The position numbers and the translations under genes are program-made. Source: Leifsonia sp. 71-9 (lineage in GTDB: Bacteria; Actinomycetota; Actinomycetes; Actinomycetales; Microbacteriaceae). From it: 64,000 nt of DNA. This document shows, piece after piece, positions 32,628 through 40,903 of this stretch (position 1 is the first letter of the stretch; the number at the start of each line of letters is the position of its first letter). The stretch spans positions 444,529 through 508,528 of the forward strand of contig NZ_MKVJ01000021.1 in NCBI RefSeq assembly GCF_001898805.1. The letters run 5' to 3'. The notes beneath the pieces are model-generated. The model was not told where the DNA came from and did no database searches. It saw only the letters and a list, made by a program, of their open reading frames with translations.

Positions 32628-34369
32628 GTGGCCCGCACCGGCATCTTCACCAAAGACCACCCGCACTACCGCTGGGTGGCGCTCTCGAACACCACGCTCG
32701 GCATGCTCATGGCGACGATCAACTCGTCGATCGTCATCATCTCGCTGCCCGCCATCTTCACCGGCATCAAGCTGAACCCGCTGGAGCCGGGCAACGTCTC
32801 GTACCTGCTCTGGATGCTGATGGGCTACATGCTCGTCACCGCGGTGCTCGTCGTGATGTTCGGCCGCATGGGCGACCAGTACGGGCGCGTGCGCATCTAC
32901 AACCTGGGCTTCGTGATCTTCACCATCGCGGCCATCCTGCTCTGCCTCGACCCGTTCACCGGGGGACCGGCGGCGACGTGGCTGATCGGCTGGCGGTTCG
33001 TGCAGGGCATCGGCGGTGCGATGCTGTTCGCCAACTCGACGGCGATCCTGACGGACGCCTTCCCGGCCAACAAGCGCGGCTTCGCGCTGGGACTCAACCA
33101 GGTGGCGGCGATCGCGGGATCGTTCATCGGCCTCATCCTGGGCGGCGTGCTCGCCGAGATCGACTGGCGCATGGTGTTCTTCGTGTCGGTTCCGTTCGGC
33201 GTGATCGGCACGATCTGGTCGATCAAGTCGCTGCACGAGGTCGGCCAGAAGAACCCGGGCCGCATCGACTGGCTCGGCAACCTGACGTTCGGGATCGGGC
33301 TGGTCGCCCTGCTGACCGGCATCACCTACGGCATCCAGCCCTACGGCGACAGCAGCCAGGGCTGGGGCAACCCGTGGGTGCTCGGCTCGATCATCGGCGG
33401 CATCCTGCTGCTCGTGGCGTTCGTGTTCGTCGAGCTGAAGGTGCCGTCGCCGATGTTCGACATGCGGCTGTTCCGGATCAGACCGTTCTCGGCCGGATCT
33501 TCGCGGGCTTCCTCGCGGCGATCGGGCGCGGCGGCCTCCAGTTCATGCTGATCATCTGGCTGCAGGGCATCTGGCTGCCGCTCCACGGCTACAGCTACGA
33601 GTCGACGCCGCTCTGGGCCGGCATCTACATGCTCCCGATCACGATCGGCTTCCTCATCGCCGGCCCGATCTCGGGCGCGCTCTCCGATCGCTTCGGCTCG
33701 CGCGGCTTCGCCACGGTCGGCCTGGTGCTGGTCGCGGCGACCTTCATCGGCCTCCTGCTCATCCCGGTCAACTTCGAGTACTGGCAGTTCGCGCTGCTCA
33801 CCGGCCTCAACGGCATCGGCTCCGGCCTGTTCTCGTCGCCCAACCGCACGGCGATCATGAACAGCGTGCCGCCGAACGAGCGCGGCGCGGCGTCGGGCAT
33901 GGCGGGCGTCGCCCTCAACGCGGGCAGTTCGCTCTCCATCGGCATCTTCTTCTCGCTGATGATCGCGGGCCTCTCGGTCGCACTGCCGACCGCGCTCACG
34001 CAGGGGCTGACGTCGCACGGCGTGCCGCAGACGGTGGCCTCGCAGATCGGCAACACGCCACCGGTCGGCAGCCTGTTCGCCGCCTTCCTCGGCTACAACC
34101 CCATCCAGAGCCTGCTCGCGCCGACCGGCCTGCTCTCCAGCGCCAAGGTGGATGCGGCCACGCTGACGGGCAAGGAGTTCTTCCCCCAGCTCATCTCCGG
34201 CCCGTTCCACGACGGGCTCGTGATCGTGTTCCTCGCCGCGGCGATCATGAGCATCATCGGCGCCATCGCCTCGTTCGCAGGCGGAGCCAAGTATGTTCAT
34301 GGAGAGGGGACCGCGGCCGAGCGGTCCACCAGCGACGAAGGCGAGGACGTGGGTGCAGCCCGAGCATGA
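32628..34369 (+). pseudogene. MFS drug exporter (DHA2/EmrB type) with an apparent frameshift
   Basis: A 14-helix proton-driven efflux transporter. The first frame (32628 to about 33496) has [13 protein letters not shown]-like entry and [11 protein letters not shown], then the motif [10 protein letters not shown]. At 33496, after PFSAG, the reading shifts by one base; the second frame continues ([20 protein letters not shown]) with GALSDRFGSRG and GIGSGLFSSPN to 34369. Coordinates cover both parts. Each side is well preserved, so the break is recent or an assembly indel. A MarR regulator follows with overlap. Confidence 0.85.
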
Positions 34370-34823
34370 CGAGATGACCGGCCCGGACCGCGACGACGTG
34401 GCCGGACGGCTCGCGCTCGCCGTCGGACGCCTGAACCGCCGCATCCGCTCGGGCACCGGCGGGCTGAGCCACGGCCAGCTCTCCGCGCTGTCGACGATCG
34501 TCCGCACGGGGCCGCTGCGCCCCAGCGAGGTCGCCGCCGTCGAGCAGGTCGCCGCCCCCACGGTCACCCGGCTCGTCTCCGAGCTGGAGGCGCGCGGACT
34601 GGTCGAGCGCACACCCGACCCCGACGACGGCCGCTCCTTCTTCGTCTCGGGCACCGACGCGGGCATCGAGCTGCTGCGGGAGGCGCGCTCCGACCGAGCG
34701 CGCGCCGTCACGCGCATCCTCGACGGGCTCGACCCCGCGCAGGTGGCGGCCCTGCACGCCGCGCTCCCGGCCCTCGAGGAGGCCGCAAGCATCGCGCGCC
34801 CGGACGCCTCGTCGGCGCGCTGA
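34353..34823 (+). CDS. MarR-family transcriptional regulator
   Basis: A 156-residue winged-helix repressor. The DNA-binding part reads LRPSEVAAVEQVAAPTVTRL, then VSELEARGLVERTPDPDDGR with the wing RSFFVSGT. Two starts are possible: GTG 34353, with GCGAGG upstream and a 17-base overlap with the exporter, or ATG 34374. It belongs to the exporter's operon and presumably represses it, responding to an exported compound. Confidence 0.9.
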   Translation: MQPEHDEMTGPDRDDVAGRLALAVGRLNRRIRSGTGGLSHGQLSALSTIVRTGPLRPSEVAAVEQVAAPTVTRLVSELEARGLVERTPDPDDGRSFFVSGTDAGIELLREARSDRARAVTRILDGLDPAQVAALHAALPALEEAASIARPDASSAR

Positions 34824-34936
34824 CCCGACCGATCCGGCGCTTTTCCCGTCACGCTGCGGCGGTTCCCGCGTCTCTTGGGTGAGGCGCCGCATCCCCGTCC
34901 CGCGCGCGCGTCTCACCGCCGACCCCAGGAGACGCC

Positions 34937-35371
34937 ATGGGTACCGACCTCCCTGCCGACGCACGCCTCCGCGCGCAGCTCGACCGGCTCCGCGCCGCGC
35001 TGCACCCGCCGGCCGAGCCGACCGCGGACGCGTCCCCGACCGCAGTGGAGCTGCTCGCCGTCGGGCCGGAGCCGGGCGGATTCGTCGCCGTCCGCGTCAC
35101 GCACACGCCCCTTGCCCGCCCGGGATGGGGCGACGGCACGGACTGGCGGCTCACCGTCGTCGCGCTGACCGGCCTCGATGCCGAGCGCATGCGGTTCGTC
35201 CCCGTTCCCGGCGGGGTCGAGCACGACCTCCTGGAGCTGCTCGGGGTGGGCCCCTCGCGTGCCGAGCGCGGTGCGCAGCTCGGCTGCACGACGGCGCACG
35301 CGCTCATCCGCGACGACCGAGGCGTCCGGCGCCCGCGATCCCGACCGGGAGGCGCGGCGGCGGCCCGCTGA
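34937..35371 (+). CDS. Hypothetical protein
   Basis: A 144-residue soluble protein with no membrane segment. It starts MGTDLPADARLRAQLDRLRA after a CAGGAGA site. The middle alternates strands (TAVELLAVGPEPGGFVAVRV and WRLTVVALTGLDAERMRFVP) and a short helix HDLLELLGVG. The C-terminus is basic and Gly/Ala-rich. Family not recognised. Confidence 0.65.
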   Translation: MGTDLPADARLRAQLDRLRAALHPPAEPTADASPTAVELLAVGPEPGGFVAVRVTHTPLARPGWGDGTDWRLTVVALTGLDAERMRFVPVPGGVEHDLLELLGVGPSRAERGAQLGCTTAHALIRDDRGVRRPRSRPGGAAAAR

Positions 35372-35448
35372 GACCCCCGTCTGCAGGCCGCCGCCGTAAC
35401 CGGGGATGCAGTACTGCCGCCCGGCTCATCCGGTCCGGCCTGCCATCC

Positions 35449-35464
35449 GGTTAGTGCGCTAACC
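35449..35464. promoter_or_regulatory. Palindrome upstream of the HAD gene
   Basis: ggttagtgcgctaacc has 6-bp arms around TGCG. The form TTAG-N-CTAA is common among LacI-family operators of sugar genes, which would suit a phosphosugar phosphatase. No LacI gene is in the window, so this is tentative. Confidence 0.4.
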
Positions 35465-35509
35465 AACGTACGGGAGTGGACGAATCTGTCAAGGGGTGTA
35501 AGCAGGGGT

Positions 35510-36169
35510 ATGACCGTTTCCGCAGTCCTCTTCGATGTCGACGGCACGCTCGTCGACTCCAACTACCTGCACGTGGACGCGTGGCAGCGCGCGTTCGACG
35601 AATGCGGCGTGCACGTGGACGCCTGGCGCATCCACCGTGCGATCGGCCAGGACTCCGACCGTCTGCTCCGTTCGCTGGTGGGCGAGCGCGACGACGACTG
35701 GGTCGCGCGCGCGACGGACCTGCACTCCCGCAACTACCGCGGCATGGCGTCCCGCCTCGCCGCCTTCGAGGGAGCCGCCGACCTGCTGCGCGCGCTGCGC
35801 GACGCCGGCGTGCAGACGGTGCTCGCCACCTCCGCCCCCGACGACGAGCTCGACCTGCTGCTGGAGGCGCTGGACGCCGGCGACGCGGTGACCGCCACGA
35901 CCTCGGCCGACGACGTCGACGACGCCAAGCCCGACCCCGGCATCCTGCAGGTCGCGCTCGACCGGGTCGGCGCGACCGCGGACCAGGCGATCATGATCGG
36001 CGACGCGGTGTGGGATGCGCGCGCCGCCCAGCGAGCCGGGGTGCGCTCGATCGGGGTGCGCTCCGGCGGAAGCGGAGCCGACGAGCTGACAGAGGCGGGT
36101 GCCGCCCTGGTCTACGACGACCCGGCCGACCTCCTGCGCCACCGGGACGAGTGGCTCAGATCGTCGTGA
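35510..36169 (+). CDS. HAD-superfamily phosphatase
   Basis: A 219-residue subfamily IA HAD hydrolase. Motif I is DVDGT near residue 9, motif II is the Ser/Thr at TSAP, motif III is the Lys in DDAKPDP, and motif IV is GDAVWDARAAQRAG. The cap is the all-helical type found in phosphoglycolate phosphatases and beta-phosphoglucomutases. Motif I has DVDGT rather than D-x-D-S/T-D-S, so the phosphate ester remains unspecified. Convergent with the GGDEF gene, with a 14-base overlap at the 3' ends. Confidence 0.9.
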   Translation: MTVSAVLFDVDGTLVDSNYLHVDAWQRAFDECGVHVDAWRIHRAIGQDSDRLLRSLVGERDDDWVARATDLHSRNYRGMASRLAAFEGAADLLRALRDAGVQTVLATSAPDDELDLLLEALDAGDAVTATTSADDVDDAKPDPGILQVALDRVGATADQAIMIGDAVWDARAAQRAGVRSIGVRSGGSGADELTEAGAALVYDDPADLLRHRDEWLRSS

Positions 36170-37529
36170 CGCTGACGCGGTCCTTGCCGGCGTCCTTCGA
36201 CGCGTACATCGCCTTGTCGGCGAAGCGGAAGATGTCGGCCGTCGAGAGCGGGTCGCGCCCGGCCGGACGGTAGACCGCGACGCCGATGCTCGCGCTGATC
36301 GCGCGCTCGTCCGCGATTCCGAGCAGAGGAGCGCGGATCGCGGCGCGGATGCGTTCGGCGATCGCCTCGGCCGCCACCTCGTCCGCGCCCTCGCACACGA
36401 TCAGGAACTCGTCGCCGCCGAACCGGCCGACCACGTCGCCCTGCCGGATGTTCGCATTCAGCCGGCTCGCCACCTCCCGGAGCACCTCGTCCCCGACCCC
36501 GTGGTCGAAGACGTCGTTGATCTCTTTGAAGCCGTCGAGGTCGACGAAGATCAGCGCGATGGGGGTGCGGGCCTCGGTCGCCGTCGCCAGCGCGTCGCTG
36601 AGGCTGCTGCGCAGGGCCGTGCGGTTCGCCAGGCCGGTCAGCGGGTCGTGCAGGGCGTACGCCTCCAGCAGCGCCTGCAGCCGGATGCGGCGGAGCACCT
36701 GCGCGGCCTGGCGGGCGAGCGCGTAGTGCAGATCGGTCTGGAGGTCGTCGAGCCCGCGCGCCCGGCCGAAGAAGCAGGTGATCGCCCCGATCACCTGATC
36801 CCCGTCGAGCAGGGGCGTCACGGTGATCTCGGCCACCCGCGCCTCCTCGAGGGTCGCGACGAGCTGCTCGTCCTCCTCCTCGTCGGTCCGCAGCACGAGG
36901 ATGTGCTCGTCGAGCTCGCGGTCGCCGAGCAGGGCGTGCAGGTCGACGGGCTCCGTCCCTCCCGCGAGCACGAAGCCGCCCGCCGTCGCGAAATGGACCG
37001 CGGAGTCCGCGGCGGAGAAGGCGTGCCGGGCGCCCGCCGCGAGCATCACGGCGAGCTCGTCCTCGGTGTCGCAGCCCGCGAAGGCCGCCGAGGCCTCCTG
37101 CAGCGCGCGCGTGCGGGCCTCCGACTCCTCGGCGGCGCGGCGGGCGGCGAGCAGCTGCCGCTCCCAGTCCTCGCGCCGGCTGGCGTCGAACACGGCCACG
37201 TCGATCCGCTCGAGGGCGCCGTCCGCATCCGTCACCGTCGTGGAGTTCATCAGGGCGGGCAGCCGAGTGCCGTCGGCGGCGATCACGTTCACCGCGACCT
37301 CGTGCACCTCGCCGTCGAGCAGCAGGACGGGCAGCTGGCGGGTCTCGTAGAAGATCCGGCTCCCGGGGTCGAGGAGCTCGGCGAACGTCCGGCCCGCGAG
37401 CTGGTCGCGGGAGTAGCCGGTCCAGGCCGCGAGGGCGGCGTTCGCCCGGGTGATGCGCCCCTCCGGGTCGGTGGTGAGCAGGCCGCAGGGCGCCGCGTCG
37501 TAGAGCGCGGCCAGATCGTCCGTCGTCAT
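36156..37529 (-). CDS. PAS-GAF-GGDEF diguanylate cyclase
   Basis: A 457-residue protein: PAS at about 5-115, a coiled linker, GAF-like at about 145-275, GGDEF at 285-457. The active-site loop is GRFGGDEF (G371-F375) and the RxxD inhibitory site is R362-D365, so it should make c-di-GMP and be product-inhibited. Its start overlaps the RsbQ-like hydrolase stop (ATGA), coupling their translation. In Bacillus subtilis, RsbQ works with a PAS-domain protein (RsbP); here the PAS partner is a diguanylate cyclase. The hydrolase product is likely the PAS ligand, by inference. Confidence 0.9.
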   Translation of the reverse strand: MTTDDLAALYDAAPCGLLTTDPEGRITRANAALAAWTGYSRDQLAGRTFAELLDPGSRIFYETRQLPVLLLDGEVHEVAVNVIAADGTRLPALMNSTTVTDADGALERIDVAVFDASRREDWERQLLAARRAAEESEARTRALQEASAAFAGCDTEDELAVMLAAGARHAFSAADSAVHFATAGGFVLAGGTEPVDLHALLGDRELDEHILVLRTDEEEDEQLVATLEEARVAEITVTPLLDGDQVIGAITCFFGRARGLDDLQTDLHYALARQAAQVLRRIRLQALLEAYALHDPLTGLANRTALRSSLSDALATATEARTPIALIFVDLDGFKEINDVFDHGVGDEVLREVASRLNANIRQGDVVGRFGGDEFLIVCEGADEVAAEAIAERIRAAIRAPLLGIADERAISASIGVAVYRPAGRDPLSTADIFRFADKAMYASKDAGKDRVSVTTI

Positions 37530-38368
37530 CGCGTCGCGGTGACCTCGACGAATGCGCGGAGCGCGGACTCGACCTCCTGCGGCGACGACAGGTGGGGGCA
37601 GTGCCCGGTCGCGTCGAGCTGCACGAAGGTGCTGCCCGCGATGTTCTCGTGCACGTGCCGGCCCACCTCGACGGGCGCGATGATGTCGTCCGAGCTCTGG
37701 AGGATCAGCGTCGGCACGGTGACCTTGGCGAGGTCGCGGCGGTTGTCCGACAGGAACGTCACCTGGGCGAACTGCCGGGCGATCTCGGGGTCGGTGCGGC
37801 AGAAGCTCTCGGTGAGCTCGTCGCCGAGCTCCGGGAAGCCGGGGTTGCCCATGATCTGCGGCGCGAGCGTCGCCGACCAGTTGAGGTAGTTGCGGTCCAG
37901 GGCGTCGAGCAGGCCGTCGATGTCCTCCTGGCTGAAGCCGCCGCGGTAGCCGTCGTCGTCGACATAGCGCGGCGACGGGGAGACCAGCGCGAGCGCGCCG
38001 AAGAGATCGGGCCGGCGGATCGCCGCGAGCACGCCGATCATCGAGCTGACCGAGTGGCCGACGAAGACCGCGTCGGTCAGACCGAGCTCCTCCGCGATCT
38101 CGATCACGTCGTCGGCGTAGCCGTGCAGGGAGTCGTACTTGCCGGCGTCGTACGCGGCGAGATCCGACCCTCCCGAGCCGACCAGATCGAACAGCACCAC
38201 CGGGTGCTCCGCCTCGAACGAGGGCGCGACCAGGCGCCACATCTCCTGGCTGCAGCCGAAGCCGTGCGCGAACATCATCGGCCGGCCGGTGGCGGCACCG
38301 CTCACGCGGACGTTGTTGCGACGCTGCACGGGTGTGGCGTCGATCTCGTCGGAGGCGACGAAGGTCAT
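37526..38368 (-). CDS. rsbQ-like: RsbQ-like alpha/beta hydrolase
   Basis: A 280-residue hydrolase close to Bacillus RsbQ. The nucleophile is S106 in GHSVSSM. The acid is D227 or D228 in QSSDDIIAP, and the base is H256 in TGHCPHLS. Shared segments include IRRPDLFGALALVSPSPRY and DPEIARQFAQVTFLSD. RsbQ forms a signalling pair with a PAS-domain protein and resembles the strigolactone receptors D14/KAI2. GAGGAG precedes the ATG at 38368 (chosen over 38395). It is divergent from the EAL gene. Confidence 0.92.
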   Translation of the reverse strand: MTFVASDEIDATPVQRRNNVRVSGAATGRPMMFAHGFGCSQEMWRLVAPSFEAEHPVVLFDLVGSGGSDLAAYDAGKYDSLHGYADDVIEIAEELGLTDAVFVGHSVSSMIGVLAAIRRPDLFGALALVSPSPRYVDDDGYRGGFSQEDIDGLLDALDRNYLNWSATLAPQIMGNPGFPELGDELTESFCRTDPEIARQFAQVTFLSDNRRDLAKVTVPTLILQSSDDIIAPVEVGRHVHENIAGSTFVQLDATGHCPHLSSPQEVESALRAFVEVTATR

Positions 38369-38479
38369 GCGGCTCCTCGGTGGGCGGCCCGGCACTACTA
38401 CGGGGCGATTCGGGTCGGACGCTTTCTATTATCCGGTGCGGAATCCGCGGGCGGGAGGGATAGAGACGGGAGTCGGATC

Positions 38480-38491
38480 GGTGTATACACC
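38480..38491. promoter_or_regulatory. GTGTATACAC palindrome in the c-di-GMP divergent promoter
   Basis: A perfect 12-bp palindrome (ggtgtatacacc) between the divergent RsbQ-like/GGDEF operon and the EAL gene. TGTATACA cores are typical of GntR-family operators. No GntR gene is nearby; the assignment is tentative. Confidence 0.45.
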
Positions 38492-38551
38492 CCTTTAAGA
38501 CGATTGCAACCCCCGTTGACTCTCGGATGCGGATCGGGAACGATCGCATAT

Positions 38552-39337
38552 ATGTCGTTGATCCGTGAGTCGAGCAGCATCGAGCGCCTCGTCGCCGAGC
38601 TGCCCGTCGCGGTGGAGGACGAGCAGATCGTCCCCTTCTTCCAGCCCCAGATCTCGGTGCCGACCGGACGCGTCGTGGCGGCCGAGCTGCTCGGCCGCTG
38701 GCGGCATCCCGAACTGGGCTTCGTGCCGCCCGCGGTCTTCATCCCGATCGCGGAGCGCACCCGCGCCATCCACCAGCTCGGTCGGCAGATGCTCCGCGCT
38801 GGCTGCCGGGCCGCCGTGTCGTGGCAGCGCAAGGGACGGCCGCTGGACGTCGCCGTGAACGTGGCGCCCTCGCAGCTGGCGACCGAGGAGTTCTACCTGA
38901 GCGTCCGCGAGGAGATCGACACCTCGGGGATCGACCCGACCCGCCTCACCCTGGAGGTCACGGAGGAGACGGTGATCGCCGATCCCGCACTCGTCGCCGA
39001 ACGGCTCGACGGGTTGCGCGACCTGGGCGTCGTCGTCTCCATCGACGACTTCGGAGCCGGTCACTCGTCGCAGCGCCGGGTGCTCGACCTGCGCGCGTCC
39101 GAGCTGAAGCTCGACCGCCGCCTGGTGGCGCCGGACGACGCAGAGCGCTCCATCGCCACCGTCATCGACTTCGCGCACGAGCGCGGCATCCGCACCGTGG
39201 GTGAAGGCGTGGAGACGCGAGCCCAGCTCGACCGGCTGCGCGCCCTCGGCTGCGACCGAGCACAGGGCTACCTCATCGCCCAGCCCGCCGACGAACAGCA
39301 GTTCGGCGCGTGGCTGCGCGAGTACGCCCGGGCCTAG
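38552..39337 (+). CDS. EAL-domain c-di-GMP phosphodiesterase
   Basis: A 261-residue stand-alone EAL protein. The motif is AAELLGRW (ELL for EAL), with the metal and catalytic residues in NVAPSQL, LEVTEET, DDFGAGHSSQ, the Lys of LKLDR and the Glu of VGEGVET. All appear, so it may hydrolyse c-di-GMP. It is divergent from the diguanylate cyclase operon; the shared 183-base promoter suggests opposing or linked control. The start at 38552 lacks a strong ribosome-binding site. Confidence 0.9.
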   Translation: MSLIRESSSIERLVAELPVAVEDEQIVPFFQPQISVPTGRVVAAELLGRWRHPELGFVPPAVFIPIAERTRAIHQLGRQMLRAGCRAAVSWQRKGRPLDVAVNVAPSQLATEEFYLSVREEIDTSGIDPTRLTLEVTEETVIADPALVAERLDGLRDLGVVVSIDDFGAGHSSQRRVLDLRASELKLDRRLVAPDDAERSIATVIDFAHERGIRTVGEGVETRAQLDRLRALGCDRAQGYLIAQPADEQQFGAWLREYARA

Positions 39338-39368
39338 CGGTCCCGGGCGCGCGGACGGACCGGACGGC

Positions 39369-39626
39369 TCAGAGGCTGTCGAGGTCCGCGTCGGGCTCGA
39401 CGATCCCGGAGTCGGCGGAGCCGTCTCCGCCGACGTCGATCTGCGTCCACACCACCGGCATGCCCGGGGAGAACAGGATGTCGACGCCGGGCCCTCCGCG
39501 CAGCGGCGGGATGTTGACGTAGCCGCCGCCGGCCTTGACCGCCTCGAGGATCTTCGTGCGCAGCTCCGTCACCGGCTCCGGCAGGAAGTAGTCTTTTCCA
39601 TCCACGGTGAGCCGGTTGACGATCAT
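39369..39626 (-). CDS. Small hypothetical protein
   Basis: An 85-residue soluble protein starting MIVNRLTVDGKDYFLPEPVT. A helix (ELRTKILEAVKAGG) and strand (VDILFSPGMPVVWTQIDV) follow, with an acidic C-terminal tail. The longer open frame to 39770 is rejected because it would cover the divergent gene's promoter. No family name is recognised, but the sequence looks well ordered. Divergent from the DUF7882-like gene. Confidence 0.7.
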   Translation of the reverse strand: MIVNRLTVDGKDYFLPEPVTELRTKILEAVKAGGGYVNIPPLRGGPGVDILFSPGMPVVWTQIDVGGDGSADSGIVEPDADLDSL

Positions 39627-39760
39627 GTGCGGGAGTACCTCCGGAAGCTGGGTGCGGGTCGTTGCATCGACTGTACCGCGCCTCGTGCCGAGCGTCGCCC
39701 GGGGCGGGTATCCTGCCAGGAGGCGCCACACCCGTCCCGGCGCCGGTGAAAGGCTTGGCT

Positions 39761-40078
39761 GTGGGAACACTCGCGTACAACGGTGAGAGCTTCGAGATCG
39801 ACGACCGGGTGCTGACGCACCTGCAGATCGTCATCAGCACGAAGCTCCGGCGCGGGGAGAACTTCTTCCTCTCCTGGCCGCTCCCGGTCGAGCGCGGCAG
39901 CGGACGCCACGCCATCTGGGTGGACAACGGCGTGCCGATCCACATCTACTACAGCGGCTCCCGCGCCATCAGCATCAACCGCGACTGGATCGAGTCGATG
40001 ATCGTCGCCGCCGGCCGCGCCTCCGGGCTCGTCATCACGGACGAGTCGGCCGGCAACGAGGGGCCCTCCGGCTCCTGA
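39761..40078 (+). CDS. DUF7882-like small protein
   Basis: A 105-residue protein of a Microbacteriaceae-type family. It begins at GTG 39761 with GTLAYNGESFEIDDRVLTHL and continues QIVISTKLRRGENFFLSWPL, HAIWVDNGVPIHIYYSG and ISINRDWIESMI. Similar proteins are often mislabelled as ATP-dependent DNA ligase but have no ligase motifs. Function unknown. A ribosome-binding site is not obvious. Confidence 0.7.
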   Translation: MGTLAYNGESFEIDDRVLTHLQIVISTKLRRGENFFLSWPLPVERGSGRHAIWVDNGVPIHIYYSGSRAISINRDWIESMIVAAGRASGLVITDESAGNEGPSGS

Positions 40079-40099
40079 CCGGCGTCGGTCGCCCGCGGG

Positions 40100-40903
40100 T
40101 CAGCGGGCGACCAGCACGAACACCGCGGCGGTCACCGCCCAGCCCGCGAGGGTGAAGACGGTGTCGCGCACGCGCCAGCGCGACGGCGTCCGCTCGGTGC
40201 GGGTGGGATGCGCGCCGAACGCGCGCGATTCCATCGCCAGCGCCATCCGGTCGGCGTGCCGGATGCTCGACGCCAGCAGCGGCACGACCGCCGCGAACGC
40301 CCGGCGGAACGCGGCGACCGGCCCGCGCCCCGGGGCCACGCCGCGCACGCGCTGCGCCTGCCGGATCAGCGTCAGCTCGGCGCCGAACCGCGGAACGAAC
40401 CGGTACGCGGCGACGGCCGTGTAGCCGATGCGGTACGGGATGCGCAGCTGCGCCACGAGCGCCCGCGCGAGGTCCGGCCCCGTCGTCGTGAGGCCGCCGA
40501 CGAGCGCGAGGACGACGAGGGCCGTCAGGCGCAGGGCGGTCGCGAACCCGACGGCGAGCGCACCCGCCGTGTAGTCGAACGCGCCGATTGAGAAGAGCAC
40601 CGTGCGATCGGCGACGCGCGACGGGTCGGTCCAGAACCCGAAGCTGATCGCCATCACCAGCACGACCACGGGCACCCCCACGAGCAGGGCGGCCAGCCCT
40701 CCGGGCCGCAGCCGTGCCCCGACGAGCAGGAGCAGCATCCCGAGCAGCAGGAGCACGAGCGGGGTGACCACGTCCCGGGTGAAGAGCAGGGCGACCCACG
40801 CCGGAACGACCGCGGCCACCTTCGCGAGCGGGTTGAGGTGGTGCAGGAACCGGCCGGCGGGCGGCGCCCCGGTGCCGTAGGGGTCGGCGGCGAGGAAGGT
40901 CAC
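40100..40903 (-). CDS. ECF transporter T component (EcfT / YkoC-like)
   Basis: A 267-residue membrane protein with about six helices that links the S component to the ATPases. The coupling helices include IRQAQRVRG and the diagnostic ALAMESRAFGA near the C-terminus. The start overlaps the stop of the ATPase gene (ATGA). It is the last gene of the YkoE-YkoD-YkoC-like operon. Confidence 0.92.
   Translation of the reverse strand: MTFLAADPYGTGAPPAGRFLHHLNPLAKVAAVVPAWVALLFTRDVVTPLVLLLLGMLLLLVGARLRPGGLAALLVGVPVVVLVMAISFGFWTDPSRVADRTVLFSIGAFDYTAGALAVGFATALRLTALVVLALVGGLTTTGPDLARALVAQLRIPYRIGYTAVAAYRFVPRFGAELTLIRQAQRVRGVAPGRGPVAAFRRAFAAVVPLLASSIRHADRMALAMESRAFGAHPTRTERTPSRWRVRDTVFTLAGWAVTAAVFVLVAR

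Noticed and set aside
35491-38495. Shared aaggggtgta upstream of the HAD gene and, on the minus strand, of the RsbQ-like operon
   Set aside because: In the first case it overlaps the expected ribosome-binding region. Two short matches do not establish a regulatory element.
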